A stretch of 64,000 nucleotides of DNA from Canna indica (GCA_034359265.1 CP136898.1:4094501-4158500); one strand, 5' to 3'. Positions 22,196-38,194 are shown, numbered from the stretch's first letter. Notes: generated by a model from the letters alone, not told the origin. Translations and numbers: made by a program.

Positions 22196-24632
22196 TGTTA
22201 TATCCGGGTATTAAAAAAAAAAAAAATGGCTGTGGAAGTGGAGAAGTGCCAGGTGGCGGTGAGGATAAGTGAGGGAGAGGTGCTGTTGAGGGGTTTAAGT
22301 GAGGAGAAGAGCGAGGGCGTCGGCAGGCGGCGGAGAAGTCGGCGTGTGTCGCCGGTGGAGCTCGTCGTCGCCGGAGTCGCGGGATCGAGGTAGGAGATCT
22401 CATCCTCTCCGTTCTTCATTTCCGTTGTTATCTCCGCCGATCTAACGACGAAGACAAGGGGAGGTTGTTGCGCCGTACCCTGGGTTGATCGCGTGCGGGC
22501 TGCCAAGCGGCCATCCGGGCTTCCGCTCCGTCGATCGTGGGACTGAGCGGGGCCGAAGGTTGAGGAGGTTGTGGAGTCGCCGGTCGGCGACGGGTAGCGG
22601 CTGGCCGAGAGGGGAAGAGGTCTAGGATGATCGGGAGGAGAGAGAGAGAAAGAGAGAGAGAGAGGGCGTCGGCGTCGGGAGTTGCGGGAGAGGCGACGTC
22701 ACCGCCGGGGTGATCGTCGGCGGCGGGAGGGCCGGCCGGCGTGGGTTCGAGCGGAGCAGGGAGGTGGCGTCGGGCGCAAGGGTAAGGGCAGCGTGAGGGG
22801 CGAGGGGAGAGGGAGAGTGGTGGGATATGAACAGTGTTTAGAGAAATGAGTTGTATCATATGAAATTGGATTGATTTATGAATTATTGGGATATTTTTAT
22901 AATTGATCGTAGAGTTGTCGGATCGAGTTGAGGTTAATACCAAAGTTGTAGATTTTCGCGTGCTGAGCGTGATGGTGGTGTCAGATTTCTGATTGGAGAT
23001 CGTTTGGTATGATTTTGATATTATTTTAATATTCTGCTGTGTTTAATAAGTGGGTGAAAATTGTGTTTGAAATTAATTTATTTGGTGGATCTCGAGTTGT
23101 TGGTTGAAGTTGAGGTGAATAGTAATCTCGATCATTTTCGTGTGCTGAACGCGATGGTGGTGTCGGATTTCGGATTGGAGATTGTTTGATATGATTTTGA
23201 TATTTTGTTGTTGTTGAGTAAGTGATTGATAATTGTATTTGAAATTAATTTAGTTTGTGGGCCCCGAGTTATCGGTTGAAGTTGAGGTGAATAGCAATCT
23301 TGATCGTTTTCGTGTGCTGAACGCGATGGTGGGATTAGTTTTTCGAAAAAGCATTGTTAGGTTGTTCTTTCAGTTGGTTAGTGGTTGAGGTTGTTGAGGT
23401 GTTTAAATAATAGTAAATTATTAGTATGAGAATTTAGTCAATTGATTGGTGTGAAATAATTATGGTTTGGAGAATGAGTTGAGCATGAGTGTTTGGAGAG
23501 TGTGCTGAGTGTGAGTTGAGCCTGCAAGTCTATTGTTGATTTGTCGTCGGAGATAAATTACGGAAATACCTTTGCTTCCATTGTTTGGTTTGTTTCCTGA
23601 AATTATTGAACTCCTGTTGCACATTATTGTTGGACATGCCATGTAGAGAAATTGCATGTGTTGCATTTTATTGTTGCTTATTGATGTTGTTTACTTGTTG
23701 ATCATGTTCTTATCCTGTTGATCATGTCATAATCAATTGAAGTTGTTATATTGTTGATCATGATGATGTTAATGTTAGTAGCATGTTGATCATGTCATAA
23801 TCACTTGGAGTTGTTATGTTGTTGATTATGGTGATATACCTTGTTGCACTCTTGGAGTCGAGTTACATGGTTGCTGTCGATCTGGAGGCTACGGCCTCGG
23901 AGAGGATTTCGGTCCAAGACCATTTTATTGCGGTACCCTCCAAACATGGGTGAGGGTATGGATATTGACTAGTCACTTTGGGCACCTTCGGGTGTGCGGA
24001 TGTCGGATACGACGCCCGTCGGGCTACCTGCTTGGTGGGGGTAGTCGCGTCACCGTTGGAGCGGACGGTTGATGCCACTCTACGGGTGGTAGAGTGTGGG
24101 GTTTTTATCCAATGGTCCACACGCTCGATGATTCAGTTGATGTTGTTTAGGAGTAGGTGATGGGTATTTGTTGTGTTCATTGCTTTTGACTGCATCTTAG
24201 GCCATGTTGTTATTCATTGTCGAGTTGACACTTGATACTTGTTGATCATATTGTGATTCTCCTACTCAGCATTCGCTGATCTCCGTTATTTTTGCTTCAG
24301 ACTTGCAGGGGTGAGCAGTCGATTTGTAGATCGATGTGTAGATAGTTTTTAGACAGCTAGTAGTCAATCATAGATGTGGAGCTCTGATGGCGATTGCTTT
24401 TGTATTTTGGTTTGTTTTGTCGTCTTATAGCTCGGCTTTGATATTGTTATTTTGGAACTGTAATTTGTAGATTTATTTTATATTTGGATAATTGTATTTG
24501 ATCTGACTGATGGATTTTAATTGTTGGTTTTTATGTTGTTGTTGTATTTTATGTGATTATTCGTGGCTTTTCATTCCGCTGCGCGGTGTTCGAGTTGCCG
24601 TCGCTTCCCGGGCCGGGGGCCGGGGCGCGACA
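22196..24632 (+). mobile_element. Solo LTR of a Ty3/gypsy-like retrotransposon, 2,437 bp
   Basis: Begins TGTTATATCCGGG, ends CCGGGGCGCGACA, and is flanked by an exact 5-bp duplication ATCCA at 22191-22195 and 24633-24637. A TG...CA structure, 5-bp duplication and no internal gag-pol is the definition of a solo LTR left by recombination. The GC-rich end and long TTGTTGATCATG-rich middle resemble plant chromovirus-type LTRs; that classification is inference. A similar LTR start occurs at 62564. Internal open frames are repeat-derived. Confidence 0.88.
22905..23335 (+). repeat. Three tandem units of about 175 bp within the solo LTR
   Basis: The word TGCTGA(A/G)CG(T/C)GATGGTGG, preceded by GTTGAAGTTGAGGTGAAT-like sequence, recurs at 22961, 23143 and 23315 (spacings 182 and 172). 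A second, smaller repeat based on TTGTTGATCATG lies at about 23700-23830. Confidence 0.8.
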
Positions 24633-24637
24633 ATCCA

Positions 24638-26720
24638 CCTGCTATGCTGAGTCGAGGTGGCGAAAAAGAGAGTAAAACTGACGAAGGTGGGAGAAGCGTC
24701 GAGGTGACGAGGTGAGTCGCTACGCTCTCTGCTTGGGCACACATTGGAGAAGCTGCGGACACACGGTATTATTTTCTCTACCCTAATCTCTACAGGTGTT
24801 GTTATTCGAGTTTGCTGGTGGTCCCATTTATGGCTCAAGTGAGCGAGAAGTCGAGTGTGTACTGCTTCCGTAATTTGAGCTCACAGGTCCTTAATTATCA
24901 ACTAATTTCTTGGGTTTAAAGTTTAAACCTTCGAGCTAGTTATCTGCTTCACTTTCCACTTGATATTACTCCCACTTAGTTTACCCTCTTCCTCGGGTCT
25001 TTGTGTTGTGTGAGACCCACACTAAAAGTAGAGTGAATAATCGGGCGATATAGAAATGGTGCAATAGTTCGTTCAACTCCTTTGAACTTTCCGGACCGGG
25101 TTCAATTTCAGTCAAATTAAAGGATCTCGTTCAGTCCACACACACACACAAACAACAAATATGTTGTAACTAAATTATTTTGTCCCGTAATTTTTTATTT
25201 TTTGAACTTTGATCTTATAAATTTTATTATGATATTTTTAGTTTTATAAATTTGTTCCATAGCATAGATTTGATCATATTCGTAATAGTTCGTTAACTCT
25301 CCGTCAATGTAGACTAACGTCGTTCATTCACGTTGACAGATTTGATCCTATAAGTTTCATTTCGAAATTTTCGGTCATATATGTTTGCCTCGTAGTACAT
25401 ATTTGGTCATATTTGCGACGGTCTGTTAACTCACCGTTTATGAAAAAATAAACGATGTTATATCTATGTTGATGGCAGACCGTCGTAGATATGACCAAAT
25501 CTATATGAAGACCGGTATATAAACAAGTTGGTATGTTAACTCCATAACATAGATTTGTTCCGTAACATATATAAGTTTGGTTCGTAATAGATTTGGTCAT
25601 ATTCATGACGGTTTGTTAACTCCGTCAACATAGACATAATGTCGTTTATTTTTTCGTGGACGAAGAGTTAACGGACCATCACAAATATGATCTAATTTGG
25701 CCAAACTGGAGCCGAGTCTAGTTCAATATGTTGTTTAACCAAAACAATATATTATTCAATATGAACAGGAAAAAAAATGCAACCCCTTTATCTTCGCTGA
25801 CTCTCTCATCCCTTTTTCCTCATCGTCGTTGGTGTCTTGTGACCCGACCATCACCACCATCCTCGATAGATAAAAACACCAACCCCTCTCTTATTTTTCA
25901 TCATCATTAGTGTCTTGAGGACCTTCAGAATCTTTTTCCTTCTTGTAAGATCTTAGATGCAATTTTAGGAATCTATGGAGGCTAGGGTTTGGAGAAGGAA
26001 CAATGGAGATGAGAGAAAAATATTGAAGAATGATTTTGGTGTTTCATTTCGACTTGAATTGGTTTGAAATCGACATGAAGGAGGAAAGAAAAGATGTCAA
26101 GCGGTGGATGCCGACGTAGGCAAAATAGAGACGACTAAAAAAATTAATGTTCAAAACATCATATTATATTGAGTTGGACCTGATTTCAGTTTGGCTGTTG
26201 TTGAGTTTTCAGCCGCCCTAAATAATGTCGAGCGCAGAGCGCATTTCGAGGAGACCAAAAAATTTGGTTCAAAAAACCAAATTTCGAATTATATAATATA
26301 AATTGCCAAAAAAAAAAATGTTCACTTTTTGATTTATCAAATAGCCAAATCTAATAGCATGAACAAATAAGCAGAATATATTAAGTACATAAGACAAGCA
26401 CAAGGAGCCATTTATAGTTTAGGGTGATCTATATGTACGTATACATGCAACATAAACCTTTCAAATAAATAAATTAAGACACAAAAATCAAGCACACCAT
26501 ATTTGCAAGTCTAACAAACTCAAGAAGGTTACCCCAACATTAACGCATCAAATACAGATCACACCAAGATCAGAGAAGCTGGCAAACCAAAGACCTTATG
26601 TTTCATGACTTGCTTTGATTATACAGTGAAACCAATATCTTCAAATTAATGGAGCAGGACTCAAAGAAAGAACGGCCAGTTCCATATATATTCTTTTCAT
26701 GTGAATATATAGAGTAGTAT
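24638..26720. other. Repeat-rich intergenic region, no gene seen
   Basis: Contains a CA microsatellite near 25139-25150 and a block (25230-25700) where GATTTGGTCATATT and GTTAACTC words recur in both orientations. No protein similarity is recognised in the short open frames. Near 26230-26310 is an A-rich stretch with self-complementary AAATTTGG/CCAAATTT words. Confidence 0.5.
25589..25695. repeat. Imperfect palindrome within the 25.2-25.7 kb repeat block
   Basis: The arm GATTTGGTCATATT...GTTAACTC at 25589-25622 pairs with GAGTTAAC...AAATATGATCTAATT at about 25665-25697. The arms are separated by a TCGTTTATTTTTTCG-containing loop. Related half-copies occur at about 25265-25300 and 25385-25500. 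Confidence 0.6.
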
Positions 26721-29825
<3,105 letters not shown>

Positions 29826-31652
29826 ATGCGTCCCCCGCGGCGGCGCCACCACCCCGTTCGATGCCCAACTACGGGGGCCTCCGCCGCCTCCATCCTAGTC
29901 TCAGCCGCCATACCAATCCTGCTCGCCCTCGCTCTCCTCTCCTACCTTGCCCCGCCCCTCCTCGACGGCGAACGGCACCTTAGCCTCCGCCGCCACTCCG
30001 ATCTTTCGGATTCTCGTGATGCAACACTTGGGAGAGATCGAGAAATTTTCCGCATTCCGCATGGTGGAGGGAGCGTCAGGAATGATCTTTGGACATCAAG
30101 GCTCTCTAAGTCCTACATGGGGTGTAGCAACGCGAGCAATAAGTATGCAGCAGCTGCAGCTGTCACTCGCCGTGGTAGGTACTTGATGATCGGAACTAGT
30201 GGAGGTTTGAATCAGCAGAGAACAGGGGTAATAGATGCTGTGGTTGCAGCTAGGATCCTGAATGCCACCCTTGTTGTTCCGAAGCTGGACCAGAGATCTT
30301 TCTGGAAGGATGCCAGCAACTTTGGGGATATTTTCGATGTAGATTGGTTCATCTCATTCCTCTCAGAAGATGTTAAAATCATAAAAGAGCTCCCAAAAAA
30401 GCGAGGGAAACCTTTTAGAGCTCCATTTACTATGCGTGTTCCAAGGAAGTGTACACCAAGATGCTATCAAAATCGGGTTTTACCTGTTCTTCTGAAGAAG
30501 CATGTTGTTCGGCTAACCAAGTTCGATTACAGGCTTGCAAACAAGTTGGAAACAGATATGCAGAAGCTGAGATGTAGAGTTAATTATCATGCTTTGAGAT
30601 TTACTCATTCGATACAAGAAATGGGTCAGAAGTTGATAAGCCGTATGAAGGAAAAAATCAATCATTTCATTGCTCTTCACCTAAGATTTGAGCCAGACAT
30701 GCTTGCCTTCTCGGGGTGCTATTATGGTGGAGGAGAGAAGGAAAGGAGAGAACTTGGTGCAATACGCAGGAGGTGGAAAACTTTACATATGAGCAACCCT
30801 GACAAGGCACGAAGGCAAGGAAGATGTCCACTAACACCTGAAGAGGTAGGACTCATGCTGAGGGGATTAGGCTATGGGAATGATGTTCACATATATGTAG
30901 CATCTGGTGAGATATATGGTGGCGATGAAACATTGGCACCCCTAAAAGCACTTTTTCCCAATTTTCACTCAAAAGATACTTTAGCCAGCAAGGAGGAACT
31001 GGAACCTTTCTCCTTATTTTCATCACGCATGGCTGCTCTAGATTTTATTGTATGTGATGGAAGTGATGCTTTTGTGGCAAACAACAATGGGAACATGGCC
31101 AAGATATTGGCCGGACGAAGGTAAAGCTTGCCTTCCATGTGATCGCCTCATTTTGGTTATGTTGTACAGTTAGAATGCTTCTTGTTCACTTGTATGTTTA
31201 CCAGGAGATACTTTGGGCACAAGAGGACTATAAGGCCAAATGCAAAGAAGCTATATTCCTTGTTCTTAAATCGAGCAAACATTAGTTGGGAGGAATTTGC
31301 TTTAAAGGTACGTGCTAATCAGAGAGGATTTATGGGGGAGCCAAGAGAGGTTAGACCAGGCAGAGGCGAATTTCATGAAAATCCGTCAACTTGCATATGT
31401 GAAACTGCTGAGACTATCTCAGGTGGTTCATTAAGTCAGAAAAATTATGACAATCAACAAAGAAAAAGCCATTCAAGCAACAATGATGGTGAACCTACAT
31501 CTTATAATTCAGATGAGGAGCTAGATTGGTCGGACCTCGATTATGGAGAGTATACACCTTTAGGTAAAAATTCCTCTAATGTCACAGGTATGGACTATGA
31601 TACATTCATAAAAATAGAGGATTCAGAGCTTGAAGATATTCTTTCAGATTAA
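29826..31652 (+). CDS. O-fucosyltransferase family protein (GT106/DUF246), 580 aa
   Basis: Type II Golgi membrane protein of the plant O-fucosyltransferase-like family, whose characterised members act on cell-wall glycans. Two exons: 29826-31120 and 31205-31652, split within the Arg codon of GRRRYFGH. An N-terminal basic stretch is followed by a signal anchor (about residues 21-47, ASAASILVSAAIPILLALAL). The catalytic domain starts RYLMIGTSGGLNQQRTGVIDAVVAARILNATLVVP (written here in part from two neighbouring motifs). It continues with SFWKDASNFGDIFDVDWFI and HLRFEPDMLAFSGCYYGG, the family's HLRFE motif, then IYVASGEIYGG and the C-terminal DAFVANNNGNMAKILAGRRRY. The last about 90 residues are acidic and serine-rich. 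The 29826 ATG is the first one in frame. The acceptor sugar cannot be inferred from sequence. Confidence 0.92.
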
Positions 31653-33396
31653 TCTAGAACGTGTGTACACTAGTGCAGTTTTTAACACCAATTCTTTCAT
31701 TAAATTCAATTTTTGTAGCACTGTAGCTAGCTTATCACGAAAGAATTGATCTTTGGTTCCTGCTCCATGCACCTTAAGTATACTCTTCTAAGATGAAACG
31801 TTATTGTTGTCCATTCCGAGCATATCGTGAAGCACCAATAGGAATATAGGATAGGGTCTTCTGCTTATGGGAGCCATACTCTTCATGGCTGCATCATAGT
31901 TATTGGTTCATTGTTCAGCAGCACATTGCCAAATTTCAAATTTGTTGTATCAATATGGTGATAATCTCCCTTATTTTTCATTGTTGATAAAATCTTTTAA
32001 GAAGCCCAAGTTGAGTGCAATTAGCATCAAAAAGTGTTCAAGGATGACAGCTGGTGTTCAAGGTTTTGATTGATCTATTAGGATTCACTTAGTGGTTGTT
32101 GCCAATTTAGCTATGATTTCTTGATCAAAAAAAAAAGTCATCCGCCCAAATCAGAGACTTGCTCCTGTAATAACTCCTTGATTTTCTCTGATATCTCAAA
32201 ATATGTTTAATTTCAATATTTCGAAATAATGTTTGCTTATTGGTATTTTATCTTGATTTTTATAAGAGATATTTACTCTACAAGTACCAACACGTAAAAC
32301 TCATGTGAGAAATTTATATTGCATGATTTATTTTTAATTTTAATAATTTATTTAGTATAGAAATGGAAACCTCGTGTATATCATATCAATAAAACAATAA
32401 TAACTCAAACTACATAATATATATATATGTGTGTGTGGTTTGCACCTCCATTATTTAAATTAAGGATTAGGGATGATAATTTATCTGCATTAATTATAGA
32501 TTTTTCCAAAATAATTTGGATATAATTGCATTTGTTCTAGATTGGCATGATTTAGTTGTGAATGGTTGCAAGTGTGCCTTTTGAATTTTGGTTTGTCTTT
32601 TTTATATATTTAGTTTCAGATTAATTAATATTCTAATCTGTAATTTTTTTAATTAATTACCACATAAAAAAGATGTATCTTAAAAAATGACAAAACTATA
32701 CATTTTATTCATTAATCAATTGATCATAATTTCTATTTTAGTTATCATGACAAAAATACAAATTTAAAAATGATAAATCATGAAATAATTATTAGTAATA
32801 TTTACTTCGTACATATTATATTATTTAATTAATTAAAATTTGACAAATTTATGAGATATAGCCCACGAGATTAAAAAAAATAACAATTACAATATTTGTT
32901 TTACATTAATTATATATGTCTTTTTATGATTAATATATGTTAATTTTCAAATCCAACTTTTAGTATTATACTCCACTAATATATATAATTTTTATTTTGT
33001 CATTATATATGTGGTTTTGATTAATTTCAAAATGGCAACTTGAAATTTTCTTAATCTTATATCACTTATTCCAAATTGTAAAAATTCAAATTACTATTAA
33101 ATTTTATTTAATTATAATTAATATATAAGGGAAACATGCTGAAGTGAAATTCTTACCGTATAAGTTTTAGATTTCAACTTATATATAAACTAGTCGAGAA
33201 CCACAAAAGAAACAATAAACGATCAGACCCATATCTCTATATCTCAAATATCCAATAACTAAAAAACATAAACCAAGTAAAGATTTTATTACCAAAATCG
33301 TGTCCTACAAATAAAAACAAGGGATATAAGGACTTGAATGTTGTAAAAAAGATGGCGTAGTGCATGTTGTTCTTTTTTCATAAGTGTAAAAATGGA
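31653..33396. other. AT-rich intergenic region, no gene seen
   Basis: Begins with the fucosyltransferase-like 3'-UTR. From about 32200 to 33290 the sequence is strongly AT-rich with a short TATATATATGTGTGTG microsatellite near 32420. No coding or element boundary recognised. Confidence 0.6.
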
Positions 33397-33404
33397 CCTG
33401 ATCC

Positions 33405-33749
33405 TAGTGGTGGCAACGGGTCGTACCTGGGGCAAGCCCAACCCGAGCCCGCCCATTCGAGCTCGGGCCGGCCCGACCCAAATATTTAAATATTTAAACA
33501 TTTAATTTTAATTTTTAAATTTTTAAAAGTTTTTTTAATCGGTCCGCCCCAAGACAGACTTGGCTTGGGCCAGACCAAGCTTGGCGCGCGCCGACCTACG
33601 CCCGTGCTCGACAGCATGCGGGCCATGCTCAGCCCGCGTGCCCTGGAGGCGAGCCCGACCCGCCTCTTGGGCACAGTCGGGCGGGGCTCGTGCCGCCCAT
33701 GGGCGGGCTCGTGCCGCCCATGGGCGGGCTCGGCCCGTTGCCACCTCTG
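33405..33749. mobile_element. hAT-like element, 345 bp, GC-rich GGGCTC/GCCCG words
   Basis: Left end TAGTGGTGGCAACGGG and right end, reverse-complemented, CAGAGGTGGCAACGGG. Flanks CCTGATCC (33397-33404) and TCTGATCC (33750-33757) match at 7 of 8 bases. The interior is rich in GGGCCGGCCCG, GCCCGAGCCC and a twice-repeated GGGCGGGCTCGTGCCGCCCAT-type unit near the right end. An AT-rich patch (TATTTAAATATTTAAA) lies near the left. Open frames on all strands here are compositional artefacts. Confidence 0.87.
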
Positions 33750-33757
33750 TCTGATCC

Positions 33758-34974
33758 TAATCAAATCCGAATGCAGACGACATTTGGATCCAACATTATG
33801 TAATAATCGATTTATTATCTCAAATAAAAATTAGTGGCACTTTAAATCAAGTTTATTAATAAATAGGGTAAATAACTCCTATTTTTGAAAAATAAGAACT
33901 TGATTTTTTTCTTCTTTTAATTTTAGCACAAAATATTTTTGATTGGGTATCACGTTTGGCACGACGTGAGTTGACCCATTGATTTTAACTAAAAAATGTT
34001 GATGTGTCATATTAACAACAACGACATGACAAATGATTATTCTACTTGTGTCACACGACTTACACCCGTCGAGCAAGTGGGGTCGCGGCGAATTATCATT
34101 TTGTCTGACACGAATCTCTCATCCATGTTAATCTGAGTAGGGTAAAATGGACCTTTCCTCCATATTATCTTCAATTTGGGAAGGCAAATAGAAGTAGAAG
34201 CTCTAATCCTTATCCTCTTATATCTGCTGCTCTTCGAACCCAAATAGTGCAATTAGAGAAGAGAATTCATCCATCATCATCCATCTAATCAGGAAGTTGC
34301 CTCGGCTTATTGGTTCAGTTAATAGTTAAATTTTAAAATTTTAATCATCGAAAATAAATCATTGCAGATAATTCAGTTTCAATTTGATCCATTAATTAAT
34401 TTTTGAATAAATTACATTGATCTCTCCTGATGTTTGGTGAAATTATACATATTTTTTTATATTTATCAAGATGACATTTACTTTTTCTATAGCTAATGGT
34501 GTTAAATAGAGTCCGTTAATAATGTGATTTTTCTCTTATGCTTTTTGTTGAAAAATTATTAAAATACATGCATAAAATAATTAAATAAATATTTTATATA
34601 AAAAAATTTAAGAAAAAATATTTTATTATTTAATATTTTTTACGAAATTAATGTTAGTTGAGTGTGAAAATTAAAATACTAAGAACTAATGGGGTGAAAA
34701 TATAAGAGGATGAGAGTTAAATGACATAAGTATTTTTATCATTTAAAATAAGTAAAAGCTACAAATATTTCAAAAATATTATTAGTAAACATGTGCAGTG
34801 TCCATGACAGACACTCCACTAATAATTTTCGTTAGTGGGAAGGTCTATATAATTTTTTACAAAATTCAAAAGGATCACAACACAAAATTACAAATAAAAG
34901 ATATGTTAGTGTAATTTCACTGAAATTTATGGAAGGTAAGTGTAATTTACCCAACTAATCGGTAAATTTACCCA
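33758..34974. other. AT-rich intergenic region, no gene seen
   Basis: Short unrelated open frames only. Long A/T-rich stretches between 34300 and 34930. No element ends recognised. Confidence 0.55.
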
Positions 34975-34982
34975 CTTGTTGA

Positions 34983-35467
34983 TAGGGCTAGCAACGGATC
35001 GAATACGGTGCAAATATTGGATTATTCGTATTCGCACCGCACCCCATATTCGCCCATCCGTATCCGCACTGTATTCGCTACGGATGTGAATATGGATATT
35101 CATATCCGCACCGCATTTGTATCCGCATCATATTTAATAAAAATATATTAAAATAATATATTTAATTAAAAAATTCAATAAATTATCATTTTATTGATCC
35201 AAAATAAATATATAATATACTTCAAAATTCATCTTGACATGAAATTACCATAGAACTCTTATATATATTAATAATTTATATGAGCAAAATAGCAATTCAG
35301 AGACGCGGATAGACGGTGCGGATACAGTGTGGACCACAACCATATCCATATCCGCACCATATTCGCATGAATATAAGTTTTCTAAATTCATATCCGTATT
35401 CATATCCATTTTTACTTGCGGATATGGATCGAATACGGTGCGAATGCGGATATAATTGTCACCCCTA
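34983..35467. mobile_element. hAT-type element, 485 bp, ATATCCGCAC-rich ends
   Basis: Left end TAGGGCTAGCAACGG and right end, reverse-complemented, TAGGGGTGACAATTA. Exact 8-bp duplication CTTGTTGA at 34975-34982 and 35468-35475. Both ends are packed with CGTATTCGCACC/CATATCCGCA words in opposite orientation around an AT-rich centre. It lies about 350 bp upstream of the bHLH start codon, next to its TATA box. Confidence 0.92.
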
Positions 35468-35599
35468 CTTGTTGAATATAATTCGAGTATTAGAATACAA
35501 ATAATAAGGAAGTAGAGGTGAAAACGATAAAAAGACAATCTCCTACCACTCGTCGCCGCTCGGCGCTCGCTCGCGGGGAGCCCACGGCTGATTAAATAA

Positions 35600-35608
35600 T
35601 ATATAAAA
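35600..35608 (+). promoter_or_regulatory. TATA box of the ILR3-type bHLH gene
   Basis: TATATAAAA followed about 30 bp later by pyrimidine-rich CTTCCTTCTCCCTCTCC, a likely start site. The leader would be about 190 nt to the ATG at 35823. A hAT element ends 132 bp upstream. Confidence 0.55.
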
Positions 35609-35822
35609 AACCCTCTTTTCCCCCAAAATCGCTTCCTTCTCCCTCTCCACGAAACGAATTCCGTTTTGTCTTCCCTTCCTCGTCGTCTCCCCTCTCCTGA
35701 GGTCCAAGGCAAACCCTCATCCCGATCCTAATCCTAATTCTGTTGTTGTTTTTGTTGGTTGATTTCCTAGCGGAAGGGGTCGGATCAAAGGGGGAGAACG
35801 GAGAAGGGCGCTTTGCCTTCCC

Positions 35823-38194
35823 ATGGGGTCCAACTCGATCGACGACTATTGGGTTGACGGAGGGGGATCCGATGGCGAGCTGCGCTGTGCGATTGAGAGC
35901 TTCTGCGACATCCCCACCGCCGGGTGTGTTTCTATCTTTTTTTTATTATTTGTACGATCACGTTTATAATTGATTTGAGAAAGAAAAAGTGTTTTTTTAA
36001 AAAGATTTTGGGAGAGTTTATTGTGTTTTTTGAGTTTGTATTTTGATGCTTATGGACAGAAATATTTTGACAGGGTGGCCATTGAGGACACTTACGCTGA
36101 TATTTGTGGTGTTGAGCAGACGAGTTCAAAGAAAAGGTAGGATTTTTTTGCAAAAAAATTGAGGTTAAGTTTTCCTTGCATAAATTTCTTGGTGGGTGAT
36201 TTATACTGTCTTTTGTCATTCCTTTTAATTGTGGGTGATGGAGTGGTTGAGGATTATGATTTTTATTTTTGAAAATAGGAAGGCGGAGGAGTTTGGGACA
36301 GCGTCTTCCTAATTGGTTCATGTATACTCCTATATGTAAAATACCACATATTCGCATAAATTCAGGAAAAGTTCTGCACTGATTGAAATTGTATGACTTA
36401 GTGAAATATAATTGGACTCTTGTTGCATGGCAGAGTTGAGTCCAAGGCTTTAAGCTGTTAAATTATATACTTATTTTCTTTTCCATATGTCCTAATATCT
36501 CATATTGGTATGAAGAAACCAAAAACTATACTGTTTTTCATTGTGCATCACATGCAACTGCTACCTTGTTTGGTTTTCTGGTACCTAAAAAAGCTATAGT
36601 TGTATTGTATACAGACATACAAATGTTTTTCTTGTGATACATATATATAATTCAAGAATCTAGGACGGAATGTATTTGATTTATACTACATGATTGAAAA
36701 GAGAATTTATAGGGTTAATTTTGTTATTTATGTGTGGAAGTACCTGAGATCATATTTCATTCACCAATAATCAGACTGCATTTACTGTATTCCATAACAG
36801 TGTGCATCTTCTCTCAAGTTCTGTTGGTGCCTAAATAAGATAATTTTGAAGCAGGTGTTTTCTTTTCAATCAAGCTAGACTAGATTATTATGAGCTGAAG
36901 GTTTTTTAATTGCCATAGTGTTAAGCAGCTTAAATTCTAATTTTACAGATGTAGAGATGACTCATGCACAGGATCCAAGTCGAAGGCTTGCCGTGAGAAA
37001 ATGCGGCGAGATAAATTAAATGATAGGTAATCTCGCAATGCTAGAGGGAGCTAGTAAACGTCTATTTCTTTATTCTTTCATTTCTTTGACTATACTACAA
37101 TACTGGTTCCTCCATGACAAGTGATTACTAATTTATGCAGGTTCTTAGAGCTGTCTGCTGCCATTGACCCCTGTAGACCTCCTAAGTCTGACAAAGCAAG
37201 TATCCTAAGTGATGCAGCTCATGTCTTACAACAGTTAAAAGCTGAAGCTCAAGAAATTAAGGACTCAAATGAAAAGCTTCAGGACACAATTAAGGATCTG
37301 AAGGTCTGTATCTATCCTCATCCTTTACTGTTAATTATGGTCTTTGAGAGGTTTTACTATTGAACTTGGAACTGAATTCAGCTACTCAACATTATGGATT
37401 GATTGTGGTTGGATTGGACTACCCAGATCAAAGGATATTTTAATGTATGAGTTGATTGAAAAAAATGTTTGAAAGTGGTCAAAACTGGTTGGACTTGGTT
37501 GGTTTTAGAAAACTCCTGGAATATAGCTTAAATATTGCAATTTATATACATTTTTTCTTGGCTTTGCCTTTGTTTCTGCTGTAATTAGGAAGTGGAAACA
37601 TATCCATTAGGCAGTGAAAGATCTAAGTAGGAGTTAACTGGGTTCCAAATTGTTTCAAGATTTCATATTCTTCTGTGAAAACCTTTGCAGAATTTTAGAG
37701 GTTGGTTAGCATGAGATTTGAAGGGATATAATAATCAATATGAAATATGGAACATCTATTGACAGGGAATAATTGACAGGGAATAGGTTTTTGGTTGAAT
37801 GTCTTAGCCAGTTGTTAAAGGAAGAAGGCATTTTGTATAATAGTCTGCTTATTATTTTGACATAAATCGATAGTGTCATATATAATGGTTGCATAATTGG
37901 ATATGATGTCAGATGGAAAAGAACGAGCTTCGAGATGAGAAGCTGAAACTGAAGGCTGATAAAGAGAGATTAGAACAACAAATCAAGGCCATGAACATGC
38001 CCCCGGCTGGCTTCATGCCACCACTTGCATTTCATCCTGCTGCTACCCCTGCTGCATTTGCTCCACATATTCAGGCCCCATCAAACAAGGCTGCCCACTT
38101 CCCTACATATCCTGGCATGGCCATGTGGCAATGGCTTCCTCCTGCTGTTGTTGATACCACACAAGATACTAACCTTTGGCCTCCAAATGCATGA
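35823..38194 (+). CDS. bHLH transcription factor, ILR3/bHLH104/bHLH115 type (subgroup IVc), 228 aa
   Basis: Nuclear DNA-binding factor; subgroup IVc members regulate the iron-deficiency response. Exons: 35823-35923, 36074-36136, 36949-37026, 37141-37303, 37913-38194; frame is kept throughout. The basic region KACREKMRRDKLNDRF is followed by helix-loop-helix (LELSAAIDPCRPPKSDKASILSDAAHVLQQL). A long coiled coil follows (KDSNEKLQDTIKDLKMEKNELRDEKLKLKADKERLEQQ), in which EKNELRDEK is a subgroup hallmark. The tail has the family pattern PAGFMPP, then FPTYPGMAMWQWLPP, then DTTQD. Length is close to the usual 225-240 aa. The loop (AIDPCRPPKSDK) and AAHVLQQLKAEAQ depart somewhat from ILR3 itself, so the paralogue is left open. 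The C-terminal exon carries both leucine-zipper half and tail. Confidence 0.92.

Noticed and set aside
22089..22943. Several proline/serine/arginine-rich open frames
   Set aside because: Nearly all of this range is the GC-rich start of a solo LTR; different frames are open on both strands because of composition.
33486..33834. Alanine/arginine-rich open frames on both strands
   Set aside because: They come from the GGGCTC-word hAT element and change with frame; no protein similarity.
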